Origin: Psychromonas arctica DSM 14288 | GTDB taxonomy: Bacteria > Pseudomonadota > Gammaproteobacteria > Enterobacterales > Psychromonadaceae | DNA: 64,000 nucleotides | Assembly (NCBI RefSeq): GCF_000482725.1 | Contig: NZ_KI519482.1 | Location: 56,169 to 120,168 of the forward strand | Direction: 5' to 3' | Shown here: in pieces, positions 38,761-47,686 of the stretch | Layout of the letters: every line of letters starts with the position of its first letter | Position numbering within the stretch: the stretch's first letter is position 1 | Position numbers and translations under genes: made by a program | Notes under the pieces: model-generated | The model's database searches: none | Told to the model about the DNA's origin: nothing | Seen by the model: the letters and a program-made list of their open reading frames with translations, nothing else

Positions 38761-39568
38761 GATAAATAACAGGTTTTATAGTGACCAAAAGCTAAATAAC
38801 CTGAATGTTTGAAATTTTGAAGGGTAGATAAGGGCGAGTCAACATTCTTAACTCGTTAATAAGCAATCAAAGATTAATGTTTATATTGCTCGATCCGGTT
38901 TTTTTAAGTGCAAATTCAAAAGCAATTAACCACGAAGACACGAAGGGTGGAGAAGGATCAATCAAACGATGATTCCCTTACCCTGTAACAAGCGATTAAA
39001 ATTTACTTTTTAGCTTGATCCTCATTTTTAATCTTTTCTTCGTGTTCTCTGTGCAGCGGAGCGGCTTCGTGGTTAATTGTTTTAAAATCAAAAGCTGATT
39101 AACCACGAAGAGTGCAGACGGATGAATCAAACCATAACCCTTTAACTCGTTTACAAGTGATTAAAATTTACTTTTTAGCTTGATCCTCATTTTTAACCTT
39201 TCCTTCGTGTTCTCTGTGCAGCGGAACGGCTTTGTGGTTAATTACTTTAAAATAAAAAGCGAGTTAACCACGAAGGCTCGAACTGAAATCAAAAAACTGA
39301 AACAAAAAAACTTAAAAAATGATAATAAAATAGCTTAGTTTTTCCTTAGTAAGCTCTGTGTCGTGTTTTGATTTTGTCGTTAATTACTTTTTAAAATCAA
39401 AACTGACTAAGCACCAAGCATAGTAAAGAAGGCGTGTTTAAAAACTTACTAAGTAATCAATTCTAATTAATCTTGTTTAGTCTTGAATGTACTTGAAAAG
39501 CTAACAGAACTCCCTACAATGATCCGCTGTTAAGCAGCTGTTATTCAATTTAGGGAAGTTAGTGTGTT
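38761..39568. other. Gene-free region with repeat array
   Basis: About 800 bases without a credible gene. The first 150 bases show nothing notable. From about 38911 to 39425 it holds a tandem set of inverted-repeat units (annotated separately). The last 140 bases should carry the promoter of the next membrane-protein gene. Confidence 0.7.
38925..39425. repeat. Tandem array of inverted-repeat units (TTAACCACGAAG family)
   Basis: Unit 1 is 38925-39077, opening with ATTAACCACGAAG and closing with its exact reverse complement CTTCGTGGTTAAT. Unit 2 is 39098-39242, opening identically and closing with one mismatch. Unit 3 (about 39264-39384) is decayed, and a fourth left end is faint at 39407-39418. 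Units 1 and 2 share a near-identical right half of about 80 bases (from TTAAAATTTACTTTTTAGC through TTCTCTGTGCAGCGG to the end) but differ on the left. The linkers (39078-39097, 39243-39263, 39385-39406) also resemble each other around TTTAAAATCAAAA, so the duplicated unit is about 165 to 173 bases. Confidence 0.85.
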
Positions 39569-40375
39569 ATGAATTCAAAATATTTTGTATTAGGTGGTGA
39601 TATTAAAAAATCGCTGACCGAAGGGTATCGATTTGATCTGAAAAAATTGTTGCTAGATGCCCTTAAAATTACGCGTAAACATTTCTTTCCTTTGCTGACT
39701 GCTTGTTTATTTATCATGTTGGTTTCATTTGCTTTACTCAGCGTATTTCTTGATCAAACAACATCACTTGATGATCCTAAAACCATGATCCTTTTCTTTA
39801 TTTTTGCCTTAATTGTCGTGCCTCCTTTGATGACCGGTATGCTGATGATGGGAGTACACCATTCAGTTGGATTAAAAACGAAATCTTTCCACTTGTTTAA
39901 TTATTTTAATATCATCTTTAAACTATCATTAGCGGCGATGATCATCAATTTAATGACCAACGGGGCCAGTATGTTCCTAGGGCAAGTCTTTGGTAGTGTT
40001 GGTTTTGTGTTATCCGTTATTGTACTGCTGTATTTAAAAATGTCTTTCTGCTTGGTTTACCCTTTGATCGCCGAGAAAAAAGTATCGCCTGTGATCGCCT
40101 TAAAACTCTCATTTAAATTGGTTCATAAAAATATTGCTCAGTTTACTCAACTTTTAATTATATTTTGTGTTCTTTTTATGATTGGTATTTTGACATCAGG
40201 CATTGGCTTATTATTCGTTATTCCATTTGCTATCAACGTGATGGGAATTGTTTATCGTCAAGTATGCGGTGTTAGCATATCGGTAACAGAAGCAACGGAA
40301 GGTCCAAAAGACAACGACAATAATGACGATGATAACCATCACTCAGGACCTAAAAACGGCGGCTTTGAAGCTTAA
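39569..40375 (+). CDS. Uncharacterised membrane protein with Asp/His-rich tail
   Basis: 268 residues. Cytoplasmic N-terminus of about 40 residues (DLKKLLLDALKITRKHFFPLL), then five to six membrane spans (roughly 42-62, 72-96, 112-134, 138-160, 193-230), and an unusual hydrophilic tail rich in Asp, Asn and His (DNDNNDDDNHHSG). The layout resembles BPSS1780- or DUF975-like integral membrane proteins, but I cannot assign a family with confidence. The tail could bind metal, which is speculation. A DUF2987-like secreted protein follows after 26 bases, probably in one operon. Confidence 0.6.
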   Translation: MNSKYFVLGGDIKKSLTEGYRFDLKKLLLDALKITRKHFFPLLTACLFIMLVSFALLSVFLDQTTSLDDPKTMILFFIFALIVVPPLMTGMLMMGVHHSVGLKTKSFHLFNYFNIIFKLSLAAMIINLMTNGASMFLGQVFGSVGFVLSVIVLLYLKMSFCLVYPLIAEKKVSPVIALKLSFKLVHKNIAQFTQLLIIFCVLFMIGILTSGIGLLFVIPFAINVMGIVYRQVCGVSISVTEATEGPKDNDNNDDDNHHSGPKNGGFEA

Positions 40376-40401
40376 CTCCCAATACAGAGAAGGAAGGTAT
40401 A

Positions 40402-41076
40402 ATGCGACGTTTAGTGCTCGCCATTTTATTATCTAGCTTGACTTCATTGAGTCAAGCTTCAACTATTAAGCTTAATTATTCAGTGTTTTTTAGCTACATG
40501 AAAACCATGTATAAGCTTGACTATCCCTATGTCACTACCGCCTTTTATCTAATCGATAGAGAGGATAAAACGCTATGTACGATTACTAATGCAGAGATGG
40601 TGGTTGAGAATATTCGAGAGCCTATTTTGTTTGAATCAGCAGGTCGTTTGTTGCCTTTTTACTCTGATAAACATCGCAAAGACGGTGGCATGTTAGAAGT
40701 TGATATCGATGATAATAAAACATTATCTAGTTGTGACTTACAAGTAACAGTGATGGCAAAAGAGAGTGAATTATTTAATTTAAACGAACAAAAACTCGCT
40801 GCTATTAATGAACAATTAGAAGGGGTGATAAAGAAAAATGCAGGCATGATAGGAAAGCATTTTTTACCAACGTTTGCTGGTTTACGCCTGCAGTTTTTAG
40901 ACCCAATTTCCGCATCCATGAATACTTCACTAAGTAGCAATATTGAAAGTAGCGATGTTAAATTTGCAGCTAATGGTGATCTATTACTTAACAAAGATGA
41001 TTTTGCAAAAATTAAAGAAATAAATGAACTTAAACTTTCAGTGGTGCGTATAACCCCATGGATGTTAAACGACTGA
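40402..41076 (+). CDS. Exported DUF2987-like protein
   Basis: 224 residues with a signal peptide (MRRLVLAILLSSLTSLSQA, about 19 residues). The mature N-terminus LNYSVFFSYMKTMYKLDYPYVTTAFYLIDRE and the paired cysteines C58 and C111 (in KTLCTIT and LSSCDLQV) recall DUF2987, a family known mostly from Vibrio and Shewanella. Function unknown; periplasmic location inferred. GAAGGAAGG before the start is a strong ribosome site. Likely co-transcribed with the upstream membrane protein. Confidence 0.65.
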   Translation: MRRLVLAILLSSLTSLSQASTIKLNYSVFFSYMKTMYKLDYPYVTTAFYLIDREDKTLCTITNAEMVVENIREPILFESAGRLLPFYSDKHRKDGGMLEVDIDDNKTLSSCDLQVTVMAKESELFNLNEQKLAAINEQLEGVIKKNAGMIGKHFLPTFAGLRLQFLDPISASMNTSLSSNIESSDVKFAANGDLLLNKDDFAKIKEINELKLSVVRITPWMLND

Positions 41077-41297
41077 CTTTGTTAGCTTATCGGCATTGAC
41101 GGGTTAATTGTGGCAGCCCAATTTAATTACTCTACTTATTGATCTAGATATAGTTTAATTAACTAATGGTCATGTTTGAAATGATGATTTTGAAGCGGGT
41201 AATTAATTACAAGTTAATACCGCTAAAACACGCTGCAAAACCACATTGCAAAACCAAGTACAATAAAAAATAAAATAGTAGCACTTAGGAGTGACTC

Positions 41298-42002
41298 TTG
41301 AAATTTACAGGTAAAAAAGCAATTCTTTTTGATTTAGATGGTACGTTAATTGACAGCGCACCGGATCTCGCATTAGCTATCAATCATATGTTAACAAGTA
41401 TTGGTCGTGAACCTATCTCTGCAACTATTATTCGTTCTTGGGTAGGCAATGGAGCAAGTGTGCTAGTGCAAAGAGGTCTTTCTGGACAAGCACAGATAGC
41501 CGATGATCTTGACCCTGATTTATTAGCAAAAGCTTTAGCTATTTTTCTTGAGTTTTATGCTCAAAACTTATGTATAGATACGGTTACTTACCCACATGTA
41601 CGTTCAACATTAAAAATATTAAAAGCGAAGGACTATCAGCTTGCTATTGTAACCAACAAACCTTTTGATTTTATACAACCTATCCTTGATGGTTTAGAAT
41701 TAAATGGTTTATTTGAGCTTTTAATTGGTGGCGATACACTAGAAAAGCGTAAACCTGATCCACTGCCTTTGCATTACAGTTGCGAAAAATTAGGTGTTAC
41801 TGTTGATCAGTGTGTGATGATTGGTGATTCTAAAAATGATATTTTAGCAGCCAATGCAGCCAACATGCAGAGTATTGGTTTAAGTTATGGTTATAACTAT
41901 GGCGAAGATATCAACGAACACAATCCAGATATCAGTTTTGATGATTTTGCGGACATCATTGCTACTTTTTCAGATGTTAATCAATATGAATTAACAGAGT
42001 AA
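41298..42002 (+). CDS. gph: Phosphoglycolate phosphatase Gph (HAD superfamily)
   Basis: 234 residues. HAD hydrolase with the nucleophile motif FDLDGTLIDSAPDL, motif II VTNKP, lysine in KRKPDP and motif IV MIGDSKNDILAA. It clears 2-phosphoglycolate formed during repair of oxidised DNA ends. The start is TTG at 41298, supported by AGGAG seven bases upstream and by the absence of a nearer ATG consistent with the family N-terminus. Stands apart from the usual rpe/trpS neighbours. Confidence 0.9.
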   Translation: MKFTGKKAILFDLDGTLIDSAPDLALAINHMLTSIGREPISATIIRSWVGNGASVLVQRGLSGQAQIADDLDPDLLAKALAIFLEFYAQNLCIDTVTYPHVRSTLKILKAKDYQLAIVTNKPFDFIQPILDGLELNGLFELLIGGDTLEKRKPDPLPLHYSCEKLGVTVDQCVMIGDSKNDILAANAANMQSIGLSYGYNYGEDINEHNPDISFDDFADIIATFSDVNQYELTE

Positions 42003-42087
42003 ATAGAGCTTCAGTTAATTTTTGATAAAATCTAACCATATTATTTTATATATGGCATGACTTAACGTAAATATAAACGGTTTTAAA

Positions 42088-43533
42088 ATGACTAAGAACG
42101 AAATGTCAGATAAAAAAATTGCCATTATCGGTGGTGGTATTGCTGGAGCTTCAATTGCACTTTATTTAAGTGAAATAGGTTTACAAGTTGATTTATTTGA
42201 AAAAGGGACGAGTTTAGTAAATGGACCTCCTATTTGTCATCTTCATGCTGGTGGCAATTTATATAGAGAAATTTCAGAAGATCAATGTGTGACGTTATTA
42301 AAAGAGTCTATAGAAGCACTGCGCTTGTATCCTGACTCGGTCGATTATCGCCCAACAGTGATTGCGATTCCTGAGCAAGATCCAGGACAACCATCAGAAC
42401 TTTTACCTCGTCTAAAGCGGTTGCAAAGTGAATACCAAAATCTAATTGATGAAGATACTGATAATCAAGTATTGGGCAAAGCCAGTGACTATTATCAACT
42501 ATTTGAGTTGGAAGAATTACAACAGTTAGCGTTACTCGATGAGCATCAAGTACCTAGTACTGCACAACAATGGATGATTCCATTTGCTAAGCATGTTGAC
42601 CTGTCTTTATTAAAGTTTCCTGTCGTTTTAGTCCAAGAATTTGGTTGGAATGTGTTTCGCTTAGGCGCAACAGCTGCGCTTTCTTTAGAAAAGAATACAC
42701 ACTGTCAGGTCCACCTAAATGCTAAAATTACAAAAATTGAACAAACTGTTGATAAGAAATGGCAGCTAAGTTGTGATGAGAGTGGTCAAAATACCCAACA
42801 GAAGTTTGATTATTTAATTAATGCAGCTGGCTTCAAAACCGGTGAAATTGATGATTTAGCAGGTTTTCATCGTCAACGTTTAGTCGAGTTCAAAGCTGCC
42901 TATGTCACCAAATGGCAGGGTACAGGAGGGCTATGGCCTGAGGTTGTTTTTCATGGTCAACGTGGTACGCCTGAGGGGATGGCACAGTTTACACCCTATG
43001 CTGAAAATTTAGTGCAATTACATGGTATGACAGAACAAATTACATTATTTGATAATGGCCTGGTTGCTAGCGCTGGAAATAGTTCTCAACCTCAGCTAGA
43101 TGAGCAGTTTCTTCGCAAAATAGATAAAGGTTGGTTAGCCCAAGAGGTTGCAGAACGTGGGCAACGCGCAATAGCACACTTGGCTCGTTATATTCCTGCT
43201 TTTAAAGAAGCGAGCGTAGAGGGTAAACCACTATTTGGAGCACAACAAATACCCGGTGAGGACGCTTCCCTGCGCGCCGCTGGTGTATCTTTTGAAGATG
43301 ATAATTATGCACGTTGTGAAATAGTCAAAGCCTCATCTGTATTAACTAGTGCCGATGCGTTAACTGAAAAATTGGCGGAATTGGGTTTTGTTGATAAAAG
43401 CTTAGTGGGAGCACGTTCGTTTCCAGTGACGCGTTCTATCACTGATCAACAAGTAACCGAACGTTCTGAGTGTTACACGCAGCAACGCGGTTATCCGCTG
43501 GCTTTAGCGCATAGAACAGTCAAACAGCCATGA
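42088..43533 (+). CDS. FAD-dependent oxidoreductase
   Basis: 481 residues (ATG 42103, five codons in, is an alternative start). N-terminal Rossmann fold IAIIGGGIAGASIALYLSEIGLQVDLFEK binds FAD, and NAAGFKTGEIDD is the second dinucleotide region. DAO-superfamily layout with a long insert (about 100-190). Substrate not evident. No membrane span. The GPPICHLHAGGNLYREIS stretch after the FAD fold is notable and may be diagnostic of a subfamily. It ends before a hairpin shared with the convergent dGTPase gene. Confidence 0.8.
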   Translation: MTKNEMSDKKIAIIGGGIAGASIALYLSEIGLQVDLFEKGTSLVNGPPICHLHAGGNLYREISEDQCVTLLKESIEALRLYPDSVDYRPTVIAIPEQDPGQPSELLPRLKRLQSEYQNLIDEDTDNQVLGKASDYYQLFELEELQQLALLDEHQVPSTAQQWMIPFAKHVDLSLLKFPVVLVQEFGWNVFRLGATAALSLEKNTHCQVHLNAKITKIEQTVDKKWQLSCDESGQNTQQKFDYLINAAGFKTGEIDDLAGFHRQRLVEFKAAYVTKWQGTGGLWPEVVFHGQRGTPEGMAQFTPYAENLVQLHGMTEQITLFDNGLVASAGNSSQPQLDEQFLRKIDKGWLAQEVAERGQRAIAHLARYIPAFKEASVEGKPLFGAQQIPGEDASLRAAGVSFEDDNYARCEIVKASSVLTSADALTEKLAELGFVDKSLVGARSFPVTRSITDQQVTERSECYTQQRGYPLALAHRTVKQP

Positions 43534-43601
43534 TTGATCCATTTTACCTAACGCTTAAATAGACCATTTATTTATCCAGGTTGGTATTACGAGTAGTGAT
43601 T

Positions 43602-43630
43602 ATAAATAGGGGGATTATCCCCCTATTTAT
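43602..43630. terminator. Bidirectional terminator hairpin, FAD oxidoreductase / dGTPase-like gene
   Basis: ATAAATAGGGGG (43602-43613) and CCCCCTATTTAT (43619-43630) are perfect reverse complements with a five-base loop. The outer AT part gives a U-rich tail on either strand. It lies between convergent genes. Confidence 0.8.
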
Positions 43631-43769
43631 CATTAAATAATAAACGCAGTCTCTTTGTGCTGTAAATTTGAAACACACGATTCATTTACCTTGTGGTCTC
43701 ATTTGGTCTAAACTTCAAAATCCAATTCGCAGCACTTATCAATAGTCTGCCACGTTTACCAACGCCTCA

Positions 43770-45203
43770 TTAAAAAGCATGTTCACCCATCATCGGAGCG
43801 GTTTGATTACTACTAAACAAGCTAGCATGTAAGCGCAACGCATGATTATCCGTTAAGCTAGAAATATAATCTGCAATGACTCGTTGCTCTCGAGACTCAT
43901 CTCCATTTTGAGCTTTCCATAATTGCTTAGCACCCTCTGGTAGAAAACGTAAGGGGCCTGCTTTAAAGGCCTCAAATAACTCCATCACGATTTGCTGCCC
44001 ACGGTACTCTAATATTTGCAAATCAGGGCTTTTAATCACGTAGTTTAAAACAAAGCCTTTCAGTATTTCTAACGCTTTAAACATCGCTGGATCTAAGTAG
44101 GCATTATAAGCTAATAGAGGATCGATAAATTGCTTATTAACACGTTGAATACTGATTGATGTGATCAGTGAATTTACTAGGGCACCAATCGCATCTTTGC
44201 GTTTAAAGTGCTGTAAGGAGAATAGGTTATCCGTGATCTCTTGTAGGTTATCGCTTAGGCAAAAGTGCTCAATTGATGCTAACTGACTCAATACTTTTTC
44301 TTGCCATAGTGCTTTATTAATAATGCCCATTGCAATTGCATCTTCAAGGTCATGCACACCATATGCAATATCATCTGCTATTTCCATTATTGAACAATCT
44401 AAGGATTTATATTTAGATTTAAGATGCAATTTTGAGTCTACCACCGGCGTTCTTTTACTGCCAAATAACAGTCGGTCACTTGCACATAAAGGAGAAAGAA
44501 CCGCTTCTAATAGTGCTTTATCGTGATCATAAATACCTTTTGCTGGCATCCATTCTTCAGTTTTTAATTGACGAAAGTTACGACTATTATCTACTGGGTA
44601 TGACGTACTAATTTCACTCAAGCAAACGGGATACTTTAATAGACCTAATAAACTGCGGCGAGTCAAATTCATGCCATTATGCTCAGTGTATTGTTCAAGT
44701 TGCGTTAATATTCTAAAAGTTTGACCGTTACCTTCAAATCCACCGTGTTTAATCATCATATAATTAAGCGCGGTTTCTCCGCCATGCCCAAAGGGAGGGT
44801 GTCCAATATCATGACTTAAACAGATAGTTTCGATTAAGTTATTACCAGGCAAAATATATTCAAACTGCGGTTGAATAATTTTTAAATTAGCAACAATACC
44901 TGTGCCTATTTGTGCCACTTCCAAGGAGTGCGTTAAGCGAGTACGATAAAAGTCGCTGAGACCATTATTATGAATTTGGGTTTTAGATTGTAAGCGACGA
45001 AAAGCAGCTGAATGCAACACTCGTGCTTTATCTCGTTGGAAAGGAGTACGTTGATCTAAACGTCTTTTTTTATTAGGTTCTTCCACTAAACGTTCAAGCC
45101 ATTGTTCGGCGACGGTTAATGTTGAATTCGAATGGTCAGTCATAGCATCAAGTTTATTTGAAATGTTATTGTTAACTATTGTTGTATTTTTTTCTAAACT
45201 CAT
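43770..45203 (-). CDS. dgt: dGTP triphosphohydrolase-like protein (HD domain)
   Basis: About 477 residues from the ATG at 45203, preceded by GGTGGGA; a GTG frame from 45230 is possible. HD-domain phosphohydrolase of the dGTPase family: RTPFQRDKARVLHSAAFRRLQSKTQ is the signature N-terminal region, the metal-binding histidines/aspartates are in THSLEVAQIG, LSHDIGHPPFGHGGE and EIADDIAYGVHD. It probably hydrolyses dGTP or other dNTPs to deoxynucleoside and triphosphate. Length is nearer the dGTPase type found in Vibrio than the 505-residue enterobacterial Dgt, so substrate range is not certain. Confidence 0.9.
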   Translation of the reverse strand: MSLEKNTTIVNNNISNKLDAMTDHSNSTLTVAEQWLERLVEEPNKKRRLDQRTPFQRDKARVLHSAAFRRLQSKTQIHNNGLSDFYRTRLTHSLEVAQIGTGIVANLKIIQPQFEYILPGNNLIETICLSHDIGHPPFGHGGETALNYMMIKHGGFEGNGQTFRILTQLEQYTEHNGMNLTRRSLLGLLKYPVCLSEISTSYPVDNSRNFRQLKTEEWMPAKGIYDHDKALLEAVLSPLCASDRLLFGSKRTPVVDSKLHLKSKYKSLDCSIMEIADDIAYGVHDLEDAIAMGIINKALWQEKVLSQLASIEHFCLSDNLQEITDNLFSLQHFKRKDAIGALVNSLITSISIQRVNKQFIDPLLAYNAYLDPAMFKALEILKGFVLNYVIKSPDLQILEYRGQQIVMELFEAFKAGPLRFLPEGAKQLWKAQNGDESREQRVIADYISSLTDNHALRLHASLFSSNQTAPMMGEHAF

Positions 45204-45407
45204 ATTCCCACCATTGTTTGCTAAGCACACAAAAAGTGTAACGTGTTTTTATGCTGAAAAATACCATTAAGTTAGTAGGCTGTAACAGAAAATCTAAAAG
45301 CACTGGCTAGGCTTATGGTCAGTTTAGATGGTCAAATTATCTCGTGAAATGCTATTGAGCAGTCAATATATTTTTGATCGGAATAGAAAGTGACTATAAA
45401 AAGCAAT

Positions 45408-45441
45408 ATAAAAAAGAGCAACGAAATTTTCTGTTGCTCTT
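45408..45441 (-). terminator. yceI terminator
   Basis: AAGAGCAAC (45414-45422) pairs with GTTGCTCTT (45433-45441). On the minus strand the stem is followed by a T tract (A run at 45410-45415), placing it just after the YceI gene. Confidence 0.85.
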
Positions 45442-45483
45442 CTTAATGTTTTAATAAGCTAAGTGTCTGAATTTATGGCTATA

Positions 45484-46047
45484 TTACTGGCGAATACCTT
45501 CTAAAACGATATCTAAATCAACGTAAGTTGATGCGCCTTTCACATTCATACCAAAATCAGCTAACTCTAAGCGTGTTGTACCTTCTAAACCCGCACGGTA
45601 ATTACCCCATGGATCATCGCCTTGCCCGATCACTTTAGCATCAACAACAACCGGTTTAGTCACTCCATGGAATGTCATATCTCCAGTAATTGCTAGGCCG
45701 CCATCGGCTGTTTCAGCAACGCTTGTACTAACAAATTTTGCCGTAGAGAATTTACCCGCGTTAATGTAGTCATCACTTTTAAGATGCTTATCACGCTCAG
45801 CATGATTTGTATCTAAGCTAGTTGTATCAAGGTTAATAGAGACTTTAGACGCAGCTACATTTTTGTCATCGTAGCTGAACTGTCCTTCAAATTTATTAAA
45901 GCGTCCTTGAATAAAGCTGTAACCTAAATGACTAACTTTAAAGTTAACGAAAGCATGGGTTGTATCTACTTTATAATCTGCTGCGATTGCGCTCATTGGT
46001 AAAGCCATTGCTGCGCTTAAAACTGACGCGATGAGTACTTTTTTCAT
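45484..46047 (-). CDS. yceI: YceI family periplasmic protein
   Basis: 187 residues with a signal peptide of about 22 residues (VLIASVLSAAMALPMSAIA). YceI beta-barrel, lipocalin-like fold: DTTHAFVNFKVSHLGYSFIQGRF, then the TSLDTNHAERDKHLKSDDY region and TFHGVTKPV. Family members bind isoprenoid-type lipids. It follows the cytochrome b561 gene on the same strand by 48 bases, the well-known yceJ-yceI pair, often responding to pH or redox stress. Confidence 0.95.
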   Translation of the reverse strand: MKKVLIASVLSAAMALPMSAIAADYKVDTTHAFVNFKVSHLGYSFIQGRFNKFEGQFSYDDKNVAASKVSINLDTTSLDTNHAERDKHLKSDDYINAGKFSTAKFVSTSVAETADGGLAITGDMTFHGVTKPVVVDAKVIGQGDDPWGNYRAGLEGTTRLELADFGMNVKGASTYVDLDIVLEGIRQ

Positions 46048-46095
46048 GGTGTTTTCCTTGTTGAGTAAATTTAACGTAGAACTGGGTTGAAATAA

Positions 46096-46623
46096 CTAAA
46101 GCATTTTTTTCAGTGTATTATCTTTATCAATGAAATGGTGTTTCAAAGCAGCAAGAGCATGTAAGCCTGATAAACCGATTAATATATAAGCTGCATATTC
46201 ATGGACTTGCCCTGCAAGATCTTCTTGGTTTTCAATAAATGAGCCTAATCCAGGTACTTCGATCCAATTAAAAATAGCAATACCACGTCCATCTGCTGTC
46301 GATATTAAATAGCCAGATAAAAACATGGTGAATAACAAAATATAAATAAGGTAATGTGCGTAGGTTGCTGCTTTTTTTTCAAAAGCTGAGCCTTCAATGC
46401 TAGGGCCATTCGATACTAGCTTCCATATCAATCTCCCTAAGGTGATCACCACAAAACATAAACCAAATGATTTATGCCAATGTGGTGCCGTTTGATACCA
46501 TTCACTATAATAGCTAAGGTCGACCATCCAGTAACCTGCTGCAAATAATCCAATGACCATAATGGCTGAAAACCAATGTAATAGCTTGGCTAGTTTATTG
46601 TATGTTACGAGTGAGCTGCTCAT
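46096..46623 (-). CDS. yceJ: Cytochrome b561 (YceJ type)
   Basis: 175 residues with four membrane spans. Haem-ligand histidines are likely in LLHWFSAIM (H16), HWHKSFGLC (H48/H50), and in the C-terminal half QVHEYAAYILIGLSGLHALAALKHHF. Inner-membrane di-haem electron carrier that oxidises quinol. It is the first gene of the yceJ-yceI pair. Confidence 0.93.
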   Translation of the reverse strand: MSSSLVTYNKLAKLLHWFSAIMVIGLFAAGYWMVDLSYYSEWYQTAPHWHKSFGLCFVVITLGRLIWKLVSNGPSIEGSAFEKKAATYAHYLIYILLFTMFLSGYLISTADGRGIAIFNWIEVPGLGSFIENQEDLAGQVHEYAAYILIGLSGLHALAALKHHFIDKDNTLKKML

Positions 46624-46853
46624 TTTAAAACCTTGTCTATAAAATTAATTATTGAGAGTAGTTAACCTTGGGTTAAGAAAAGGTTAAGAATAATACTATC
46701 TCCGGCAATCATTTGCCTTCCTTATTACTAAAGAACTGATTTTTGACTTATAAATTTCATTAATAAAACAATTAGTTATTTTAATCTATACGGTGATTTT
46801 GTCGCGACACAATATTTGTGTTAACTATGTGATCAATTTGAGTTAAATAATGG

Positions 46854-47486
46854 TTAAGGAAATTTAATTGCTTTGCCTGATTCTAACCACGTAGGGTATT
46901 TTTTCATGCAAGCATTGAATAAATCACTATCCATTAAACCTGCTAACCATTTTTTGACTTGCGGATATGGACTTTGTTCAAACCAAGTTTTATCAACACT
47001 AGCAAATTGCCTAATAAAAGGAAAAATAGCCATATCGGCAAGCGTGATATGTTCAGCAAATAGATATGATTGTCGGTTTAAGCGCTGCTCTAATTCCATG
47101 ATAAAATCTTCTGCTTGCTCGCGGTAATAAGCTTCGCTTTGCTCTGGGTGCCTATCGGCATATTTATATTTATCTAACCATGGTTTAAATTCATAATCGC
47201 TGCTATCGATTAACGTTAGCATCTTCGGTAATTGATCCGTTAACCAATGTTCAGGGTCATGCTTAGAGAGTGCCCAGACCATGATCTCCAAACTTTCAAT
47301 TAAAATTTGTTGCTCATTGAGCTGTAAAACTGGGATAGTTTTATTTGGAGAAATAGCCAGTAGGGCTGGTGGCTTATGTTTTAATACTATTTCTCTTAAT
47401 TGTACTTTTTGCTCACTGACTGCAATCGCTAATCGTGCCCGCATTGCATAAGGACAGCGACGAAATGAATATAAAATTGGGACCAT
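46854..47486 (-). CDS. Glutathione S-transferase family protein
   Basis: 210 residues from the ATG at 47486; a TTG frame from 47525 would add 13 residues and is rejected. N-terminal thioredoxin-like domain with YSFRRCPYAMRARLAIA (cysteine in CPYA), the cis-proline in KTIPVLQL and the glutathione gamma-glutamyl contact ES in LIESLEIM. All-helical C-terminal domain (about 90-205). The CPYA motif suggests a thiol-transferase type GST (like YfcG/Omega class), but the substrate is unknown. Monocistronic. Confidence 0.88.
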   Translation of the reverse strand: MVPILYSFRRCPYAMRARLAIAVSEQKVQLREIVLKHKPPALLAISPNKTIPVLQLNEQQILIESLEIMVWALSKHDPEHWLTDQLPKMLTLIDSSDYEFKPWLDKYKYADRHPEQSEAYYREQAEDFIMELEQRLNRQSYLFAEHITLADMAIFPFIRQFASVDKTWFEQSPYPQVKKWLAGLMDSDLFNACMKKYPTWLESGKAIKFP

Positions 47487-47686
47487 AAGTGCTCTTTTCA
47501 AAAAAGTGATGATTGATTGTGGCAAATTACGATCATAAGTGCATGTTAAATATTTCTTAAATGAGGGTTAAATAGGTGTTGAAGTAGTTGATGTTTGTAT
47601 TTTACTTTCGTTCTTAACAAGAAGGTGCAAATATCTGCACCCCAAGTTATGCTGTCAGTGATTTTATTATTAGTAAACCGCTAAAA

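Noticed and set aside
38925..39425. CRISPR array
   Set aside because: Units are about 165 bases, few and decaying, with inverted ends; there are no short regular direct repeats with unique spacers and no cas genes.
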